Assembly (NCBI GenBank): GCA_900642245.1
Contig: CAAAJI010000002.1
Coordinates: 710,335-774,334, forward strand
DNA: 64,000 bases
Reading direction: 5' to 3'
Source: Fragilaria radians
Taxonomy: Eukaryota; Bacillariophyta; Fragilariophyceae; Fragilariales; Fragilariaceae
Part shown: positions 23,001 to 34,095 of the stretch, piece by piece
Numbering within the stretch: the stretch's first letter is position 1
Layout: each line of letters begins with the position of its first letter
The notes under the pieces: model-generated
The model's database searches: none
What the model saw: only the letters and a program-made list of their open reading frames with translations
What the model was told of the DNA's origin: nothing
Made by a program: the position numbers and the translations under genes

Positions 23001-25004
23001 TCTGATCGATCGATGTAGCGGGAGCTAGACTCATATCCGAAACTCTCTTCAGGAGCGGTCCTCAAGAGAGGAATCCACAATGGAGTATTCGGGCTTTAGG
23101 AGGAAAGCCACTGCGTTGTGATGGCCTTTGTCTATCGTTTTATCCAGTGCACGTGGAAAAGGCAATATCTGGTGGGTTGTCGACAATTAATACAATTGAA
23201 TTGGTTATCGAAAAGAAGAGACCAAGTACATCTGCGGAAATCAAGCGAACTCCATTCGAAGAAGACAACTATCTTGCTTCGGCTTGGTCCCGACCCTCAA
23301 AACTTCCCTTCTCCCGAGGACCGAGATGTTTAAGAGTTTTGGGTCCCATCCCTCAAATGACTGTTACCAATTTAACAGAGCTAAATTCTGGCAACAAAGT
23401 GATCGAAGGAACAGTAAATCGAATTTTACTGAAACTAGAAGCTGGACCCGATGAAATTTGCAAGGACATTAAATTCAAAATAGATTGTTCAAGTATGCTT
23501 TTGGCTTTGGATGGCTCAGCGTTACATCTTGACACCGAAATATCTCAACAGGAGGTATCGAAGAAAGCGTCAACATCCAAGCATTCGAGAACACCTGTCC
23601 TTGTGTGTCAGGATGACTCTATCCTCGAAGAGACTGAAACTGAATTTGGATATTCTATTCCCAAAGGCTGGATGCTTCTTGAAGCAGATGACGGATCGCT
23701 ACAAGAGATGGTACCAGGTTTGGCAAACTTGATTGGAGGAGAAGAAACATTCATTTTTTTTGACATCTATCGCCCGCATCGGCTGATAAACATTTTAGGA
23801 AATTCGGATGAATCTGATGGATCACCTTCGGAAGGATTACAAATATGCCAGACTGACTTTGATGTTAAGATAACTTATATCCAGGCTAAACGAAAATCAC
23901 TGCAGCAGACTGGCAGAAGGCGACGGAAACCTTTCCCACAAAATGCATCAACAAAGGAAGATGAATCAGGGGATGCTACCCACATAATGACATTGGATTT
24001 CACGGGATCTGTATTGTGGACCTCTCCGCTTCTGATAGATTTCAGTGATGTCGATGATGCTCAAAAATGCCCGCCATGTGGCAACCTCTCTTCTCCTCAA
24101 ATTCCACCCGATGACTCCTCAATTTCCCATAATTCAGAATCAAATGCAGGGGATGGACTATATCTAAACCTCATTGATGGTGCACGCGCTTGTGTTCGAT
24201 GTTCCCTTTGGTCTAATGAAATGCCTAGTGATATAGGGATAGATATAGCCAAGGTATGGTTCGAGGTAAGTTACATGATCACAACTCTTTACAATCATCA
24301 TCTCCTAATGAGGAATCTTTAAGGCTTCATTGAATACCGAATCGGAAGTCGTGAAATGTGATTTCTTAATTCCTGGATGTGATTCTGAGGCACCATGCTT
24401 GTTTGAGGCAACTGGAAATGAAATTTGTCGTCTGTTGGGAAAGGGTAAAAAGTTGGGCGTTGTATGGACAGTGGAACCACGAGTTCGACTAGATTACAAA
24501 AACTCTCCGGTTTCAACCAATATTGGATCAATATGTATTGATTGGTCTCCAACCCCGCTTGAAGTTCCTCCTTTAGCTAGAACAATCACTAAAATCGATA
24601 ACCATGGGCCATTGGCTCTAAGAGAAAAATCTACGCTGAAATTTCGCGGCCCGAAGTGCTTCGTAGAACGTGCACCGCTTGAAACAATAGTGGCAATCAT
24701 ACCTCCCACCCCAAAAGTTGGAATTCCTTTTGAAGTTGTGTTTACAATAAAAAACACGACGATAATGAATCAGGTTATATCTGTTTCAATTCAGGACACC
24801 GCGGAAGACCAAGACGTTCTAGTCGCTGGGTTTTCAAAGGGAGATAAACAACTTTCTCCTCAATCGACTCACATTTTATCATACTACATGGTTGCGACAA
24901 AAGCTGGGAAAGTGAAGCTGCCTACTATGTCGATTTCTTCCCCAAGATACAAGACTTGGATAGTCCACAAAAAGGAAACGCTTTACCTTTTTGTGCTCCC
25001 TTGA
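20016..25004 (+). CDS. TRAPPC11: Trafficking protein particle complex subunit 11 (TRAPPC11, foie-gras/gryzun)
   Basis: Four exons fit one frame exactly: 20016-22041, 22106-22948, 23019-24265 and 24324-25004, giving 1598 residues; the introns (64, 70, 58 nt) all begin GT and end AG. The foie-gras domain is seen at about residues 345-690. DASWVYYQSLCRRVKRKLN is followed by LLPLAVRYSFKAGVFYEF and ALKYFYKSYRLLQTYY, then CRKVADWLNFKLIQAGLQ and a final helical EAIHYLEKSLKFSEGWKGLE segment in exon 2. Exons 3 and 4 form a beta-rich C-terminal half matching the gryzun region, with PTPKVGIPFEVVFTIKNTT near the end. TRAPPC11 is a TRAPPIII subunit in ER-Golgi traffic and autophagy. The protein is longer than animal versions (~1130) through an N-terminal extension and Ser/Asp-rich inserts near residues 75-110 and 430-500. 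Convergent with the next gene, 158 bases between stops. Confidence 0.87.
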
Positions 25005-25161
25005 CTGTAATCGTCATTTTCTTTACTTGTACTTTGTGAAACACAGCATGAACTAGGTAAAGACACAAAGAAATAAAAAATAAAAACTATTAACATTGAA
25101 AAGAAAGTTGAACCGTTAACAATTATCAGAACGCATAATGTAACAATGTTTTCTCGAACCC

Positions 25162-26731
25162 TCATAATTCGATTCGCTTTCTTTGTTGAGTAATGTGAAG
25201 TTCCAAAAGTAGTCTTGACAACCAGGTTTGAAGGCTTGCATCTGATTCACTTGAGTCCACACTTTTTCTTGAGTGCAATACCGGTTTTTCCCTTGCGTTC
25301 GAGAATTTATCCTTTTTCATCGAATCAAGTGTGTCCATATTGAAAATTTCTCTCCATGACAGCTCCCCATTCATAGACTCGACTTCGCAGAATCTTAGCC
25401 TTTTCCTCTCGTCAACTTTGTCATCGATAATTTCATATGAGGCCTGTGATCGAGGTGTGCAATAGATGCTCGAACTTGAGCTTGTTTCTTTTTGATCGTG
25501 CTCAACGTTGGCTGGATCAAATTGTTCACCTCCCCGTTTCCATGAATTATAATCCGTGATCTGCACTCCAAACGATGGAGGAAATGAGTTTTCTTGCCCC
25601 GTTGGATCTTTCATCACAAAGAAGTCCGAATCAGAGCATGCATTTCGAACCAGATTTTGCAACCGTCCCGTATTTTGAACCGTAATTCTAGAGTGATGTG
25701 AAGATAATGGCGCTTGAAGGTCCCACGATGCATCAATTTCAGCGTTTCGTTCACTCTCCGGCTCTTCATCAATCTTTTGCAAACGGGTTCCCACGGTTGT
25801 CCTTGACAGAAAACTGGTAATAGATCCAGAATCTGAAGTAATATCTGACCAGGTTGAAAACCTCCCATCATGCTCTGGAGATATAAGGACAAATGGTCCA
25901 TCAGAAGCACTATCTTCACTGTCCATGCTTTGAAAATAGGGACGGCGATCTCTCTTATGTTTCTTCCCTATTGCTTCAATATTTACTTGTGGATTTACCA
26001 TTTTACGATTGCTCATCTTTTGTTGTCTTAAAAATCCAATGGAGACAGCACATGCTACAATAAAAATGATGGAGGATACAGAAATTGCAATTGTGAGAGA
26101 CGTTGAGTTGTAATTTTCGTCTAAATCCATGGAATCGCTGTTCGTATTGTCATCAGATAATAAAAACACATTCTCTGATATAGATCGCAGGAAACGAGTG
26201 TACACAGCATTAGGCTCAAAGAGGATGACGTAAGTTGGGTCAGATAGGACGTCATGAATTGCCAAGTAGGCTAGATCACGGGCTTCTGTAACTCCTGTGT
26301 CTAGATAAATTACAGCTCGTCCTCTAATTATGGTGCAAGTGTTATTCATGTTTTGTGGAATACAGTATCCTGGTTGGAAAGGAAACTCATCGTTAGCCAT
26401 TGAAAATAATGATTTGGATTTTATGTAAAATCGAAAAAATCATACCTTGCTCTACATCATTGTGATTGACTGCTAGATCAAGAGCAAATTCTGGGGTGCT
26501 TTGATTATCACAGCGTGTCAGGGCATCCAGGATGGCTCGATTGTTCACATTTTGGATACCCCTGAGATCTTGAAGAGGGACAATCGATTCAACTAGATAA
26601 AGATACTCTAATTCAAGCTTGGCAACAAATGGAGTCGTCCTTATCTTATCACATTCCGAAGTGGAGACAATATTTGAGCTTTCGGTTAAATCAAGAGTCA
26701 AGGCGATGAGAGCAAACCAGATGGACATCAT
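25162..26731 (-). CDS. Unknown type I membrane protein with signal peptide
   Basis: Two exons on the minus strand: 26731-26446 and 26369-25162 (76-nt intron, gtatga..aaccag), 497 residues. A signal peptide (MMSIWFALIALTLDLTES) starts at the ATG at 26731; a second ATG follows directly. A lumenal or extracellular region of ~165 residues contains cysteines (C at about 27, 74, 98 and 107) and a motif VIYLDTGVTEARDLA. One transmembrane helix lies at about residues 186-209 (LTIAISVSSIIFIVACAVSIGFL). A ~285-residue Ser/Asp/Glu-rich cytoplasmic tail follows. The exon junction gives ..DVEQG-YCIPQNM. The architecture recalls diatom-type single-pass proteins, but I recognise no family and infer no function beyond secretory-pathway or cell-surface location. 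Confidence 0.75.
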
Positions 26732-28995
26732 TATCGCTGCCGTCTTGAAGAAAATGATACTGAAGTTGAGAAAAATATCGGAGATTGGGATGCATTTGAA
26801 CTGTATAACGATTAGTTTTGAGGTATAGATTCATGGCTTGGATGTTGAAAAAAGGTGCACAAAATTTTATCATCGTGTATGACTGGAGGCTTTCACGGGA
26901 AGTGAGTAACGATGGAAATCTTGTTCGCGACAGAAAATTCAAAAGTCAGTCCCATTTAAAAACAAAATTTCATCTCCAACCAGAGGAGTGTTGCATCAAC
27001 CGAATTGCTGGGGCGATATCAATTTGAAGTGGGTCTCCGGATAAGGGCAGAACATTTAACGTGACTGCGTTTTGACTGTGCAAGAATTAGTTTACGACAA
27101 ATTTCATTCTTATAATTGTTGAATTTGTCGGAATTGGTGAAAAAATCCTGTAGAGATGATATTGCTTCGGATTTTTCCGTCTGTTGTTCATGAACTCAGA
27201 ATATACAACTCAAATCATACTCTAGAAACTATTTGTTTGGACATAGAACCTCAAAGTCAGCATCATTATAAGATCACTTGATCCTGTAACTACTTTGATC
27301 ATATCTGGATATCCCTAAACGAACAATCAACACACACCTCTCCATGTGTGAACATTGGCATCTCCAAAAATATGCATTCCTAAACGAAAAAATTCACCAT
27401 GTGGTTTAGTGATCTTCATCCAATTCGAGAATTTTTAAGCAAGAAAAACGACAAGCTAACTAAATAATATTTGACTATGTGATATGGTGATAGTCAATCA
27501 ATGTTCCAATTAGTGAATTTTTAATAAGTAAGAAAAAAGGCAAGCACGATCAATCCTTGTGATGTTGATGTTATGGCTTATTGTCGTGTTGCTGCTATTT
27601 CTCCTGTTTGCTCATTGTTTCAGCTGCTGTATGTGCTGTAACATCAAACCAATATTGGAGAGTCCAAGCCTATCTTAAAAGTCAAAGTAATGTTGGTGTA
27701 GTTAGAAATTCAATGTTCAAGATTCTGTTGATTCAAATTCTTTGAACTTTTTGTTTACAGGCAAAGGAACTTACCCTTTGAGACTTGCAAAATTTTAGAA
27801 AAAGAATATTATCAGGGTTCTTTAAGTCATCTGTATAAGAATATATTCATTTTATTTGCGTCATATAAATTAGGTTTTTGTTTAACTTTGGCCATATTCA
27901 TACATTATTGTTGTCATTGATGCCTTGAATGTTCAAAGCGAATTTCATTAAAATTCTAGTACAGTTTAAGCGCAATATCGCAGCCACAACCCTGAATTAC
28001 ATACCACGTTGAATATTTTGATAACATTTGAATGACTGGTGTGTTCAAATAATCTATGGTTTACGAAGGAATTTCTCAACAGCTTTCTAGTTTAGAATGA
28101 ATTATTCAAATTATTAAATTGGAATAACGCTATTACCTAGATACAAATGTAAATACTGAGAATGCAATTAACTAATGCAACTTTCAGCGTGGGCGTTGAT
28201 TGAATGCCACCAGATACAAGAAATAAAGTCTAACTTGTATGTAAGAGCAGTATTTCCAGTATTTTGCACACAGTAACGACAATAGCGTATTCGTACTACT
28301 TTCGCGACGGAAAAATTTGCTGTTGATTATGTTGATATAAGTAAGCTATCTATATAGGTCAATCTTACCGCCATTGCATATATGCGCAACGTTCGTAATG
28401 TCACTGTGATTGTATTAACGCAAATTCGTAATATCACTGTGCTAAGAATTGCATCATGTTTAGCATAATTTTTGCATTGAGATAGCTTGTGAGGCAACTG
28501 GCTTAAAGCAATGAATGATGAAGTGGCAAAAGTTCAAACTAAATCTTAACTGTGAAACTATGTATCTTTCCTTCAGTTATCATTTATCTCAGGAAGCTTT
28601 AGGATACTTTTATTTCGTGCTTCACTAGCATGGATGACGCATTTACAAGAAACATGATATGAGGTAGATTCTTCGTAGAAACTGTCAGCTTCACTTATAG
28701 GAAGATTGCGCTGGCTGATAAGGGAGTTCAGTTAATTTCGCTCAACCCGTTGTCTCCAACTGTTCTCATCGTTAATGAATTCCAAGTTAAATCTATGAAA
28801 CATGTGAAGATTGAAATAAATAGTTCTGTACCTTATTATCCTAAATTTGATGCGACGATCTTATAACAGTATTGGAGAGCTCGGGCGAAATTTTTGCAAA
28901 GTTACAAAGGGTAAACAGAAGCATACTTCATCCATATGTTTCGTGACATTGATATATTGGTCTCTCCCTTGTTCCGGTAATAACGTAATGCTTGA
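26732..28995. other. Gene-free region
   Basis: No supported gene. Short frames at 26619-26828, 26691-26942 and 26818-27027 overlap the membrane-protein gene or each other and look like shadows. The centre (27050-28850) is AT-rich with no recognisable transposon motif. The right end is the 3' flank of the thioredoxin-fold gene. Confidence 0.4.
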
Positions 28996-29433
28996 CTATA
29001 TCCATCGTTTCAATGCTTGCTCTTTCAATTCCATAATCTCCTCTACTCCTTTCGTGGATATAACCTTCCCTGTAGAGGTCTCCAACACTATCAGAGTAGG
29101 AATACCACTCTTTCGGTCTACAGGTGACATACCAAGTGTTGCAATTTCCTTTGCGGCACAGACTCCAAAATACTTTTTTATCTTTGATCGCTCTTGCTCG
29201 TTTTCAAATGGCAACGGAGTAAAACTTGTTGGTATATACGATTCCATTTGAGCTTTTGTGGAGTCCGACGCAATGTAAACAACATTCCAAATTTCGTCCA
29301 TTGCTTTTGCTACATTCGCCACTGCGGGAGTCACATCTGCACAATCGGGACACCAAGATGCCGCAAAGTACAAACCGACAAGAGGCTTGTTAACTGGAAT
29401 GGAGGGAAATGTAGTACCATCCGGAAGTCTCAT
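28996..29433 (-). CDS. Tryparedoxin/nucleoredoxin-like thioredoxin-fold protein
   Basis: Single-exon, 145 residues from the ATG at 29433. The thioredoxin-like fold is visible: GLYFAASWCPDCADVTP carries the redox motif at W27-C28-P29-D30-C31, followed by VVYIASDSTKAQMESYI, then the YFGVCAAKEI segment and the cis-proline loop SGIPTLIVL (P112). The extended YIASD and E/N-rich loop between the CxxC and the cis-Pro are typical of the tryparedoxin/nucleoredoxin branch, where the motif is usually WCPPC; here the second Pro is Asp. Probably a cytosolic disulfide oxidoreductase, since no targeting peptide is seen. The upstream TTG could extend it by three residues, but ATG is preferred. Confidence 0.85.
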   Translation of the reverse strand: MRLPDGTTFPSIPVNKPLVGLYFAASWCPDCADVTPAVANVAKAMDEIWNVVYIASDSTKAQMESYIPTSFTPLPFENEQERSKIKKYFGVCAAKEIATLGMSPVDRKSGIPTLIVLETSTGKVISTKGVEEIMELKEQALKRWI

Positions 29434-32400
29434 TGTTTTCAAACTTTAGGGACAAAGGGATGATGCAACTGAGACCTACTAGAGTTAACAATGGAATGAG
29501 AATGTCGTACATACTCCCTACCTACTTGTTTGCAAAAACACACTATAAAATCGGATCGCGTAGGTTCAGCTACACATTTTTGAGGGAGCGTCAATAGTGA
29601 CTACAAATTACAATGTCTCTTGAAAATGAAGAGAAATTGAAGCCATGAGTTTGAGATTTAAAATACTCATTTAAATCAGAATCTGATGAGGTTTTCTACA
29701 ATATTCAAAGGAAGCCAGTAATTACCGTAAACTGTGTTACTAGAGGGCCCATTGCAAGTCAAGACAGATTCAACTGAGATGATCTACCATTATTACAAGG
29801 AGACCTGAATGTGGAATCAAATTGATATAATTGATGAGAAATAATCAATCTGAAGGGACATCAAGAGGTGTGAGAAAGGGTGTGAAGGTAACAAACAGCA
29901 CCTGATGCAATGCTGGATTAATTGACAGCAAAAGTTGAAACTGAGGAAAACATTTGGCTTAGCGGCAGTGGAGCATCACGCTACTACTGCAACAAGAATA
30001 GGGCTTTATATTGAAAAAGAGAACAATATGTTTGCAGCAAAAGTCGGGAATCAATTAATGTATAACTTAGAAGAAAAATGGTGATACTCTCATTGACACG
30101 TTTGCGTGTGTAAAATATCCACCAGACTGAAAAAAAGGACTAGAACATTGGAAATGATGGAGTCATCATTAGGTGGGAAGATAAACTTGCCGTAGACAGG
30201 AACTTAAGAACATAGAATGATTTTCTTTCAGGTGTGATGATGATTCCAGTCATAAGATGTATGGTAACATTTGTGGTCGAATCTAGGAAGTATAGAATTT
30301 GCGAGAAGATTGACATCACTAATTTGACATCGTGGAGAAGTGAAGACAGGAGTATCAAGAGCAACAGCTTTTCTTAAGAATATTGCAAGTCACTTTGAGA
30401 CTTGGAAATCCTACCCAATTGCAAAGGGTTGGCAGAACTAATATCGATCGGAGAAGTCTTAGTATAAAAAATGGAGAAAGACTATATACTGAAGTAAGTA
30501 TGATGGAAAGAGAAAGTTACAGAAGATCAAAATTATGGTGGAGTATGCTGTTTGAGCTTATATAAATAGGAGCCAATGATATGAAGGATTGGATAGTTGA
30601 GCTGATTGAAGAATTGAACAACCATTGGGATTGGGTGATGCTGAAGAAAAAGTCTTTTCAGCAGCCTTTAAAGCTTGAATATCGTGGTGTTCAATGAATC
30701 TGAATCAAAAGTGAGATTTTGAGTAGGCTTTGGATGGACTGTGTGTCCATTTAGCGGATAGGAAGGCATTGGAGTGAATCAACAATAGTCGTTATTTGAA
30801 TATTCGCATAGCTTGCCTTTTGAATTTGGAAAAAGATAGGATTCATTCAAGCAATGATGCATTTGAGAAATGAGAATAGCCATGAAGACATAAAGAAAAA
30901 CGTAAAGCAACTAAAAATATTGCTCTTACTATGAGGCATCTCAAAGTCATGTATTACAGGCATATTTTAAACATCACAACATTTGCCACAAAAAAGCGCA
31001 TTCGAATAGTTACTACTAATGCGAGGATGAGACCGAAGAAAACAAAGTCAAATACCTTGGATTTCGTTATATCACTAAACATCTTTTCTTGTCGATTTTC
31101 ACGAATTCAACAGAGCCATCAAGAAGATCTGCATAGTAGTTGGAAAAGTTATTGGAAATTTATCCTTGTTTTTGTCACATGATCAATCTAAAATTACTCT
31201 CAGAATTATTGAACTATTAAAAGATGTATCATGCCTATCCACGTACAAAGGTATCTATGCCAATATCTATTCAGAGAGCGAAATCTCCCTCTTGATCTTG
31301 TTTCAGATACTACAGATTACATGGATACTTTTATGCATGAAAAAGGGCATCTGATTTTAATTATCTACATCTCTTTAGCCAAATGGTACGCATAGTCTCT
31401 ATCTTCCATAATGCTTGACTTCTCCTTATAGAGTGTGACATCTAATCAATGTTAAACTCATATGGCACATTTTTCGCTTCTTATTTCAATGAAACCTCTG
31501 ATTCTATCACTCAAAAACTCATGTTAGAGAATCACAAGGCTCTCTGATGTCATCTTATATCCCCTTTTTAGCACTTTGAATTTCTAACTTTGCTTGGGAT
31601 ATGAGCTCATTAAAAGGAAGATGATATGTGATTTTTGTCATTGATTAACTTAAGTAGTTGTTTTCTCTTCATCGTTCTATTCACATTTCTTCGCACCATC
31701 ATCATTTCTCTCCCTTTACATCCAATTTTCACGGGGGTGTTGCACCAAGTCATTTTGAATCATCTCTTCGTTCATTCAAGACATGATATTTATACCCATT
31801 CATTCACAACACAACTTGCTTCAAGATTAAGAAAAAAAACTGCTAACAATCCTCTAGCATTCTTTCTTTTGCTCTGTTTCATCGCGTCTTAGAAACGATT
31901 CATGATCGCTATGCGTATGTTACAAACTCTAAGCGGAGGACAAATAACGACAAAAACATTCAACTTCCCTTTTTAAATTTAATTTACAACTTGTTTTACA
32001 CAGCGAATTCAAGAGAGATAGTCAATACCTGATTTTTTGTACACCAAGAAGTTTTCAAAAAGCAGAAATACTGCATATACCCTTAAAAACCTGATGGACA
32101 TGGTTTACCTGATATGAATTGGGAGAAGTCACTTGCATTACTTTTTATTCCCTCTTCTTTCATGACAATGCAGTCGTATATGAATCTCAAAGCTGTATAA
32201 TCATATTAACCAATCAAAAAGCAGAATCTCCGGGATGCAGCGCTAATGATGTTTCTTTGCCAATGCAAGTTAAGTTTCAAATTTGGCATAATCTTTTTTA
32301 TCCATAGTCAAAGCTAGCCAGAAAGGAAAGTGAGGTAGACAGAGCCAGTTTTGAAAATTCTGGACATAGATTGCATATTAGTATTGTTCATGGGTAGGCA

Positions 32401-32778
32401 CAGAACTTGGTAAACTTAGGGTGGCTTTACCAAAATGCTATAATTCTATAATTTGATCGATCGCCGACTGACAAGGTTACCCGCTGACCAAAACTACTGC
32501 AAACCTACGCAAAGCAAATTCATGTGTACTTCTTCTACATCTTACGGAGTTAAACTGCATTCATGTATTGAAAACGTATTGACTCAAAATCTACCTATAC
32601 TGTTCATGATCACCTCACAAAAGAGAAATCATCACAAACCCTGAGTATTATGAGATAAATGAATTATCTTTGTTTGTCACTTACCTCTCCTTTCCTAAAG
32701 TTTTCTTCCGAAACAAGCACAATACAATTCTTGTAGAATAAATAAAGTGACAAGCTGATTTCCCAATATAACTTTACT
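29434..32778. other. Gene-free region with retrotransposon debris
   Basis: Apart from the weak copia relic at about 29930-30720 (listed separately) there is no recognisable gene. Plus-strand open frames of 60-85 codons at 30931-31182, 31166-31354, 31635-31892 and 32119-32307 have no family features. The right end, 32660-32778, is the 3' flank of the minus-strand deacylase-like gene. Confidence 0.4.
29930..30720 (+). mobile_element. Weak Ty1/copia-like relic (protease and RT-start traces)
   Basis: On the plus strand ENIWLSGSGASRYY (about 29948-29990) resembles the copia protease motif 'W..DSGAS.hm', with the catalytic Asp replaced by Gly. Some 600 bases on, ELIEELNNHWDWVMLKK resembles the beginning of the RT region (EM..H....W..V...). 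Stops and frameshifts abound. The spacing is shorter than in a complete element, so the integrase would be largely deleted. Identification rests on two short matches and is tentative. Confidence 0.35.
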
Positions 32779-33876
32779 TTAAATTTGGACAACATGACAA
32801 AATGGACCCATATGGCTAAAGAATTCCAATCCTTGACGAGCCCCGAATGTTCCGATGACAACCATACAAAACTCTGGATCCAAAAGAGAAAAATCTAAGA
32901 GGTTTGCCAAATTCGTTTTGCTGTTCTTGTCATCTTTCATAGGAGAGTTCGTAGAAGTACATGACAACGACGACTCTTTTTCGCCTTCCTTTGTTTGAGC
33001 TGCAATACGCTTTTGTAGTTTCTTCCTTGCGGATTTGGATAGCTCTCGACCCATACTATCTCTTATTGGTATTCCTTCAGAATCCCACTCCGAGTATAGT
33101 GTGGGATCTAGCACCATACTCTGTTTCGAGAAGCTGGAGTTTATCCGGCTCTTTGAATCAAGTTTCGATTTGACCCATCGTGGGACAGGATGGTCTCTAG
33201 CTTTACACTGAGACTCGATGAGAATAGTCCTCACAACTTCAGAAAAGATATCGTATAGCTGCTTTCCTATGTCTTTACTTGATTGGTTGTGGTATTGCAA
33301 TGATTTTCCGTTACTCCTAGGCTTACATATGAGATTAGCTTGAGGAACAATGAGCAGATATGGTTTTTGATTCGATATTGCCATATCCAGAAAACTCATG
33401 GTAGTTGTTCCATCGCCCCAAGCACCTTGAGTTAAAAGCGGTAAATTTAATAGTACTTTTGCGGCCTGGTGAACTTTCTCCTGATTGGCAGAAGCACTGA
33501 AGGAAACGTATGCAATTAATCCACAAGATGTTTGTTTGTCGCTCTTTGTTGGGTTCAATAATGGACATCGCTCACCTACTGTCACAACAGTTCCATCTAC
33601 GGTAAGTGACGCTTGATGGAATCGTTGGACAACTAGGTATACACCCCCCGTCGATTGTTGTTCAGATTTTGATGATTTGTTATCGTTCTTAGGTATGCTA
33701 ATTTCATTGTGTGTAGTTGAATTTTTATGGACAATCGTGGAGCTTTCCTCCGTTCTATCGATCTTGGTGCGAGCCGTAGATTTAAATTGACGATGTAGTA
33801 ATGTCAATATGCTTGCTGCGCTGACTGATAACCAAATTGCACCTGCAGAGTGTTTCAAAGATGTAAAATATTTCAT
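32779..33876 (-). CDS. Divergent D-aminoacyl-tRNA deacylase (DTD)-like protein
   Basis: Single-exon, 365 residues from the ATG at 33876. An N-terminal hydrophobic helix (about residues 11-27) may be a membrane anchor or targeting signal. The DTD fold begins near residue 78 with GGVYLVVQRFHQASLTVDG (compare the VVQRV..ASV.VDG start of DTD). It continues with LLNLPLLTQGAWGDG, YLLIVPQANLICK and ends with VIGTFGARQGLEFFSHMGPF. DTD removes D-amino acids (and glycine) mischarged on tRNAs. In standard DTD the first active-site motif is S-Q-x-x-[FL]; here the Ser is Pro (VPQANL). The Gly-Pro dipeptide of the second motif is kept (HMGPF) but its neighbours differ. Between them an insert of ~90 residues contains WDSEGIPIRDSMGRELSK, which looks like a motif from the C-terminal tail of eukaryotic cysteinyl-tRNA synthetase. 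Catalytic activity is uncertain. Confidence 0.75.
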   Translation of the reverse strand: MKYFTSLKHSAGAIWLSVSAASILTLLHRQFKSTARTKIDRTEESSTIVHKNSTTHNEISIPKNDNKSSKSEQQSTGGVYLVVQRFHQASLTVDGTVVTVGERCPLLNPTKSDKQTSCGLIAYVSFSASANQEKVHQAAKVLLNLPLLTQGAWGDGTTTMSFLDMAISNQKPYLLIVPQANLICKPRSNGKSLQYHNQSSKDIGKQLYDIFSEVVRTILIESQCKARDHPVPRWVKSKLDSKSRINSSFSKQSMVLDPTLYSEWDSEGIPIRDSMGRELSKSARKKLQKRIAAQTKEGEKESSLSCTSTNSPMKDDKNSKTNLANLLDFSLLDPEFCMVVIGTFGARQGLEFFSHMGPFCHVVQI

Positions 33877-34095
33877 TTCCAATTTTATTGTTATTTAAAC
33901 AGGAAGTTGTCGAGTCGATAGTAGGATTACTACTCGATCAAAAAGGTTACAGTAACGGTTATTAATACAACTATGCTAGAAATTTAAAATATGATAAGTT
34001 ACCATTCCAGTCAACCATACCTTTTATTGAGGAGGAAAAGAGCAAATATGAACATTTATTATTTCTTAGCAACAACAAGAAACAATGGAAATGTA

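Noticed and set aside
26691..27027. Short frames on both strands near the start of the membrane-protein gene
   Set aside because: They overlap the coding first exon or each other and lack features; treated as shadows.
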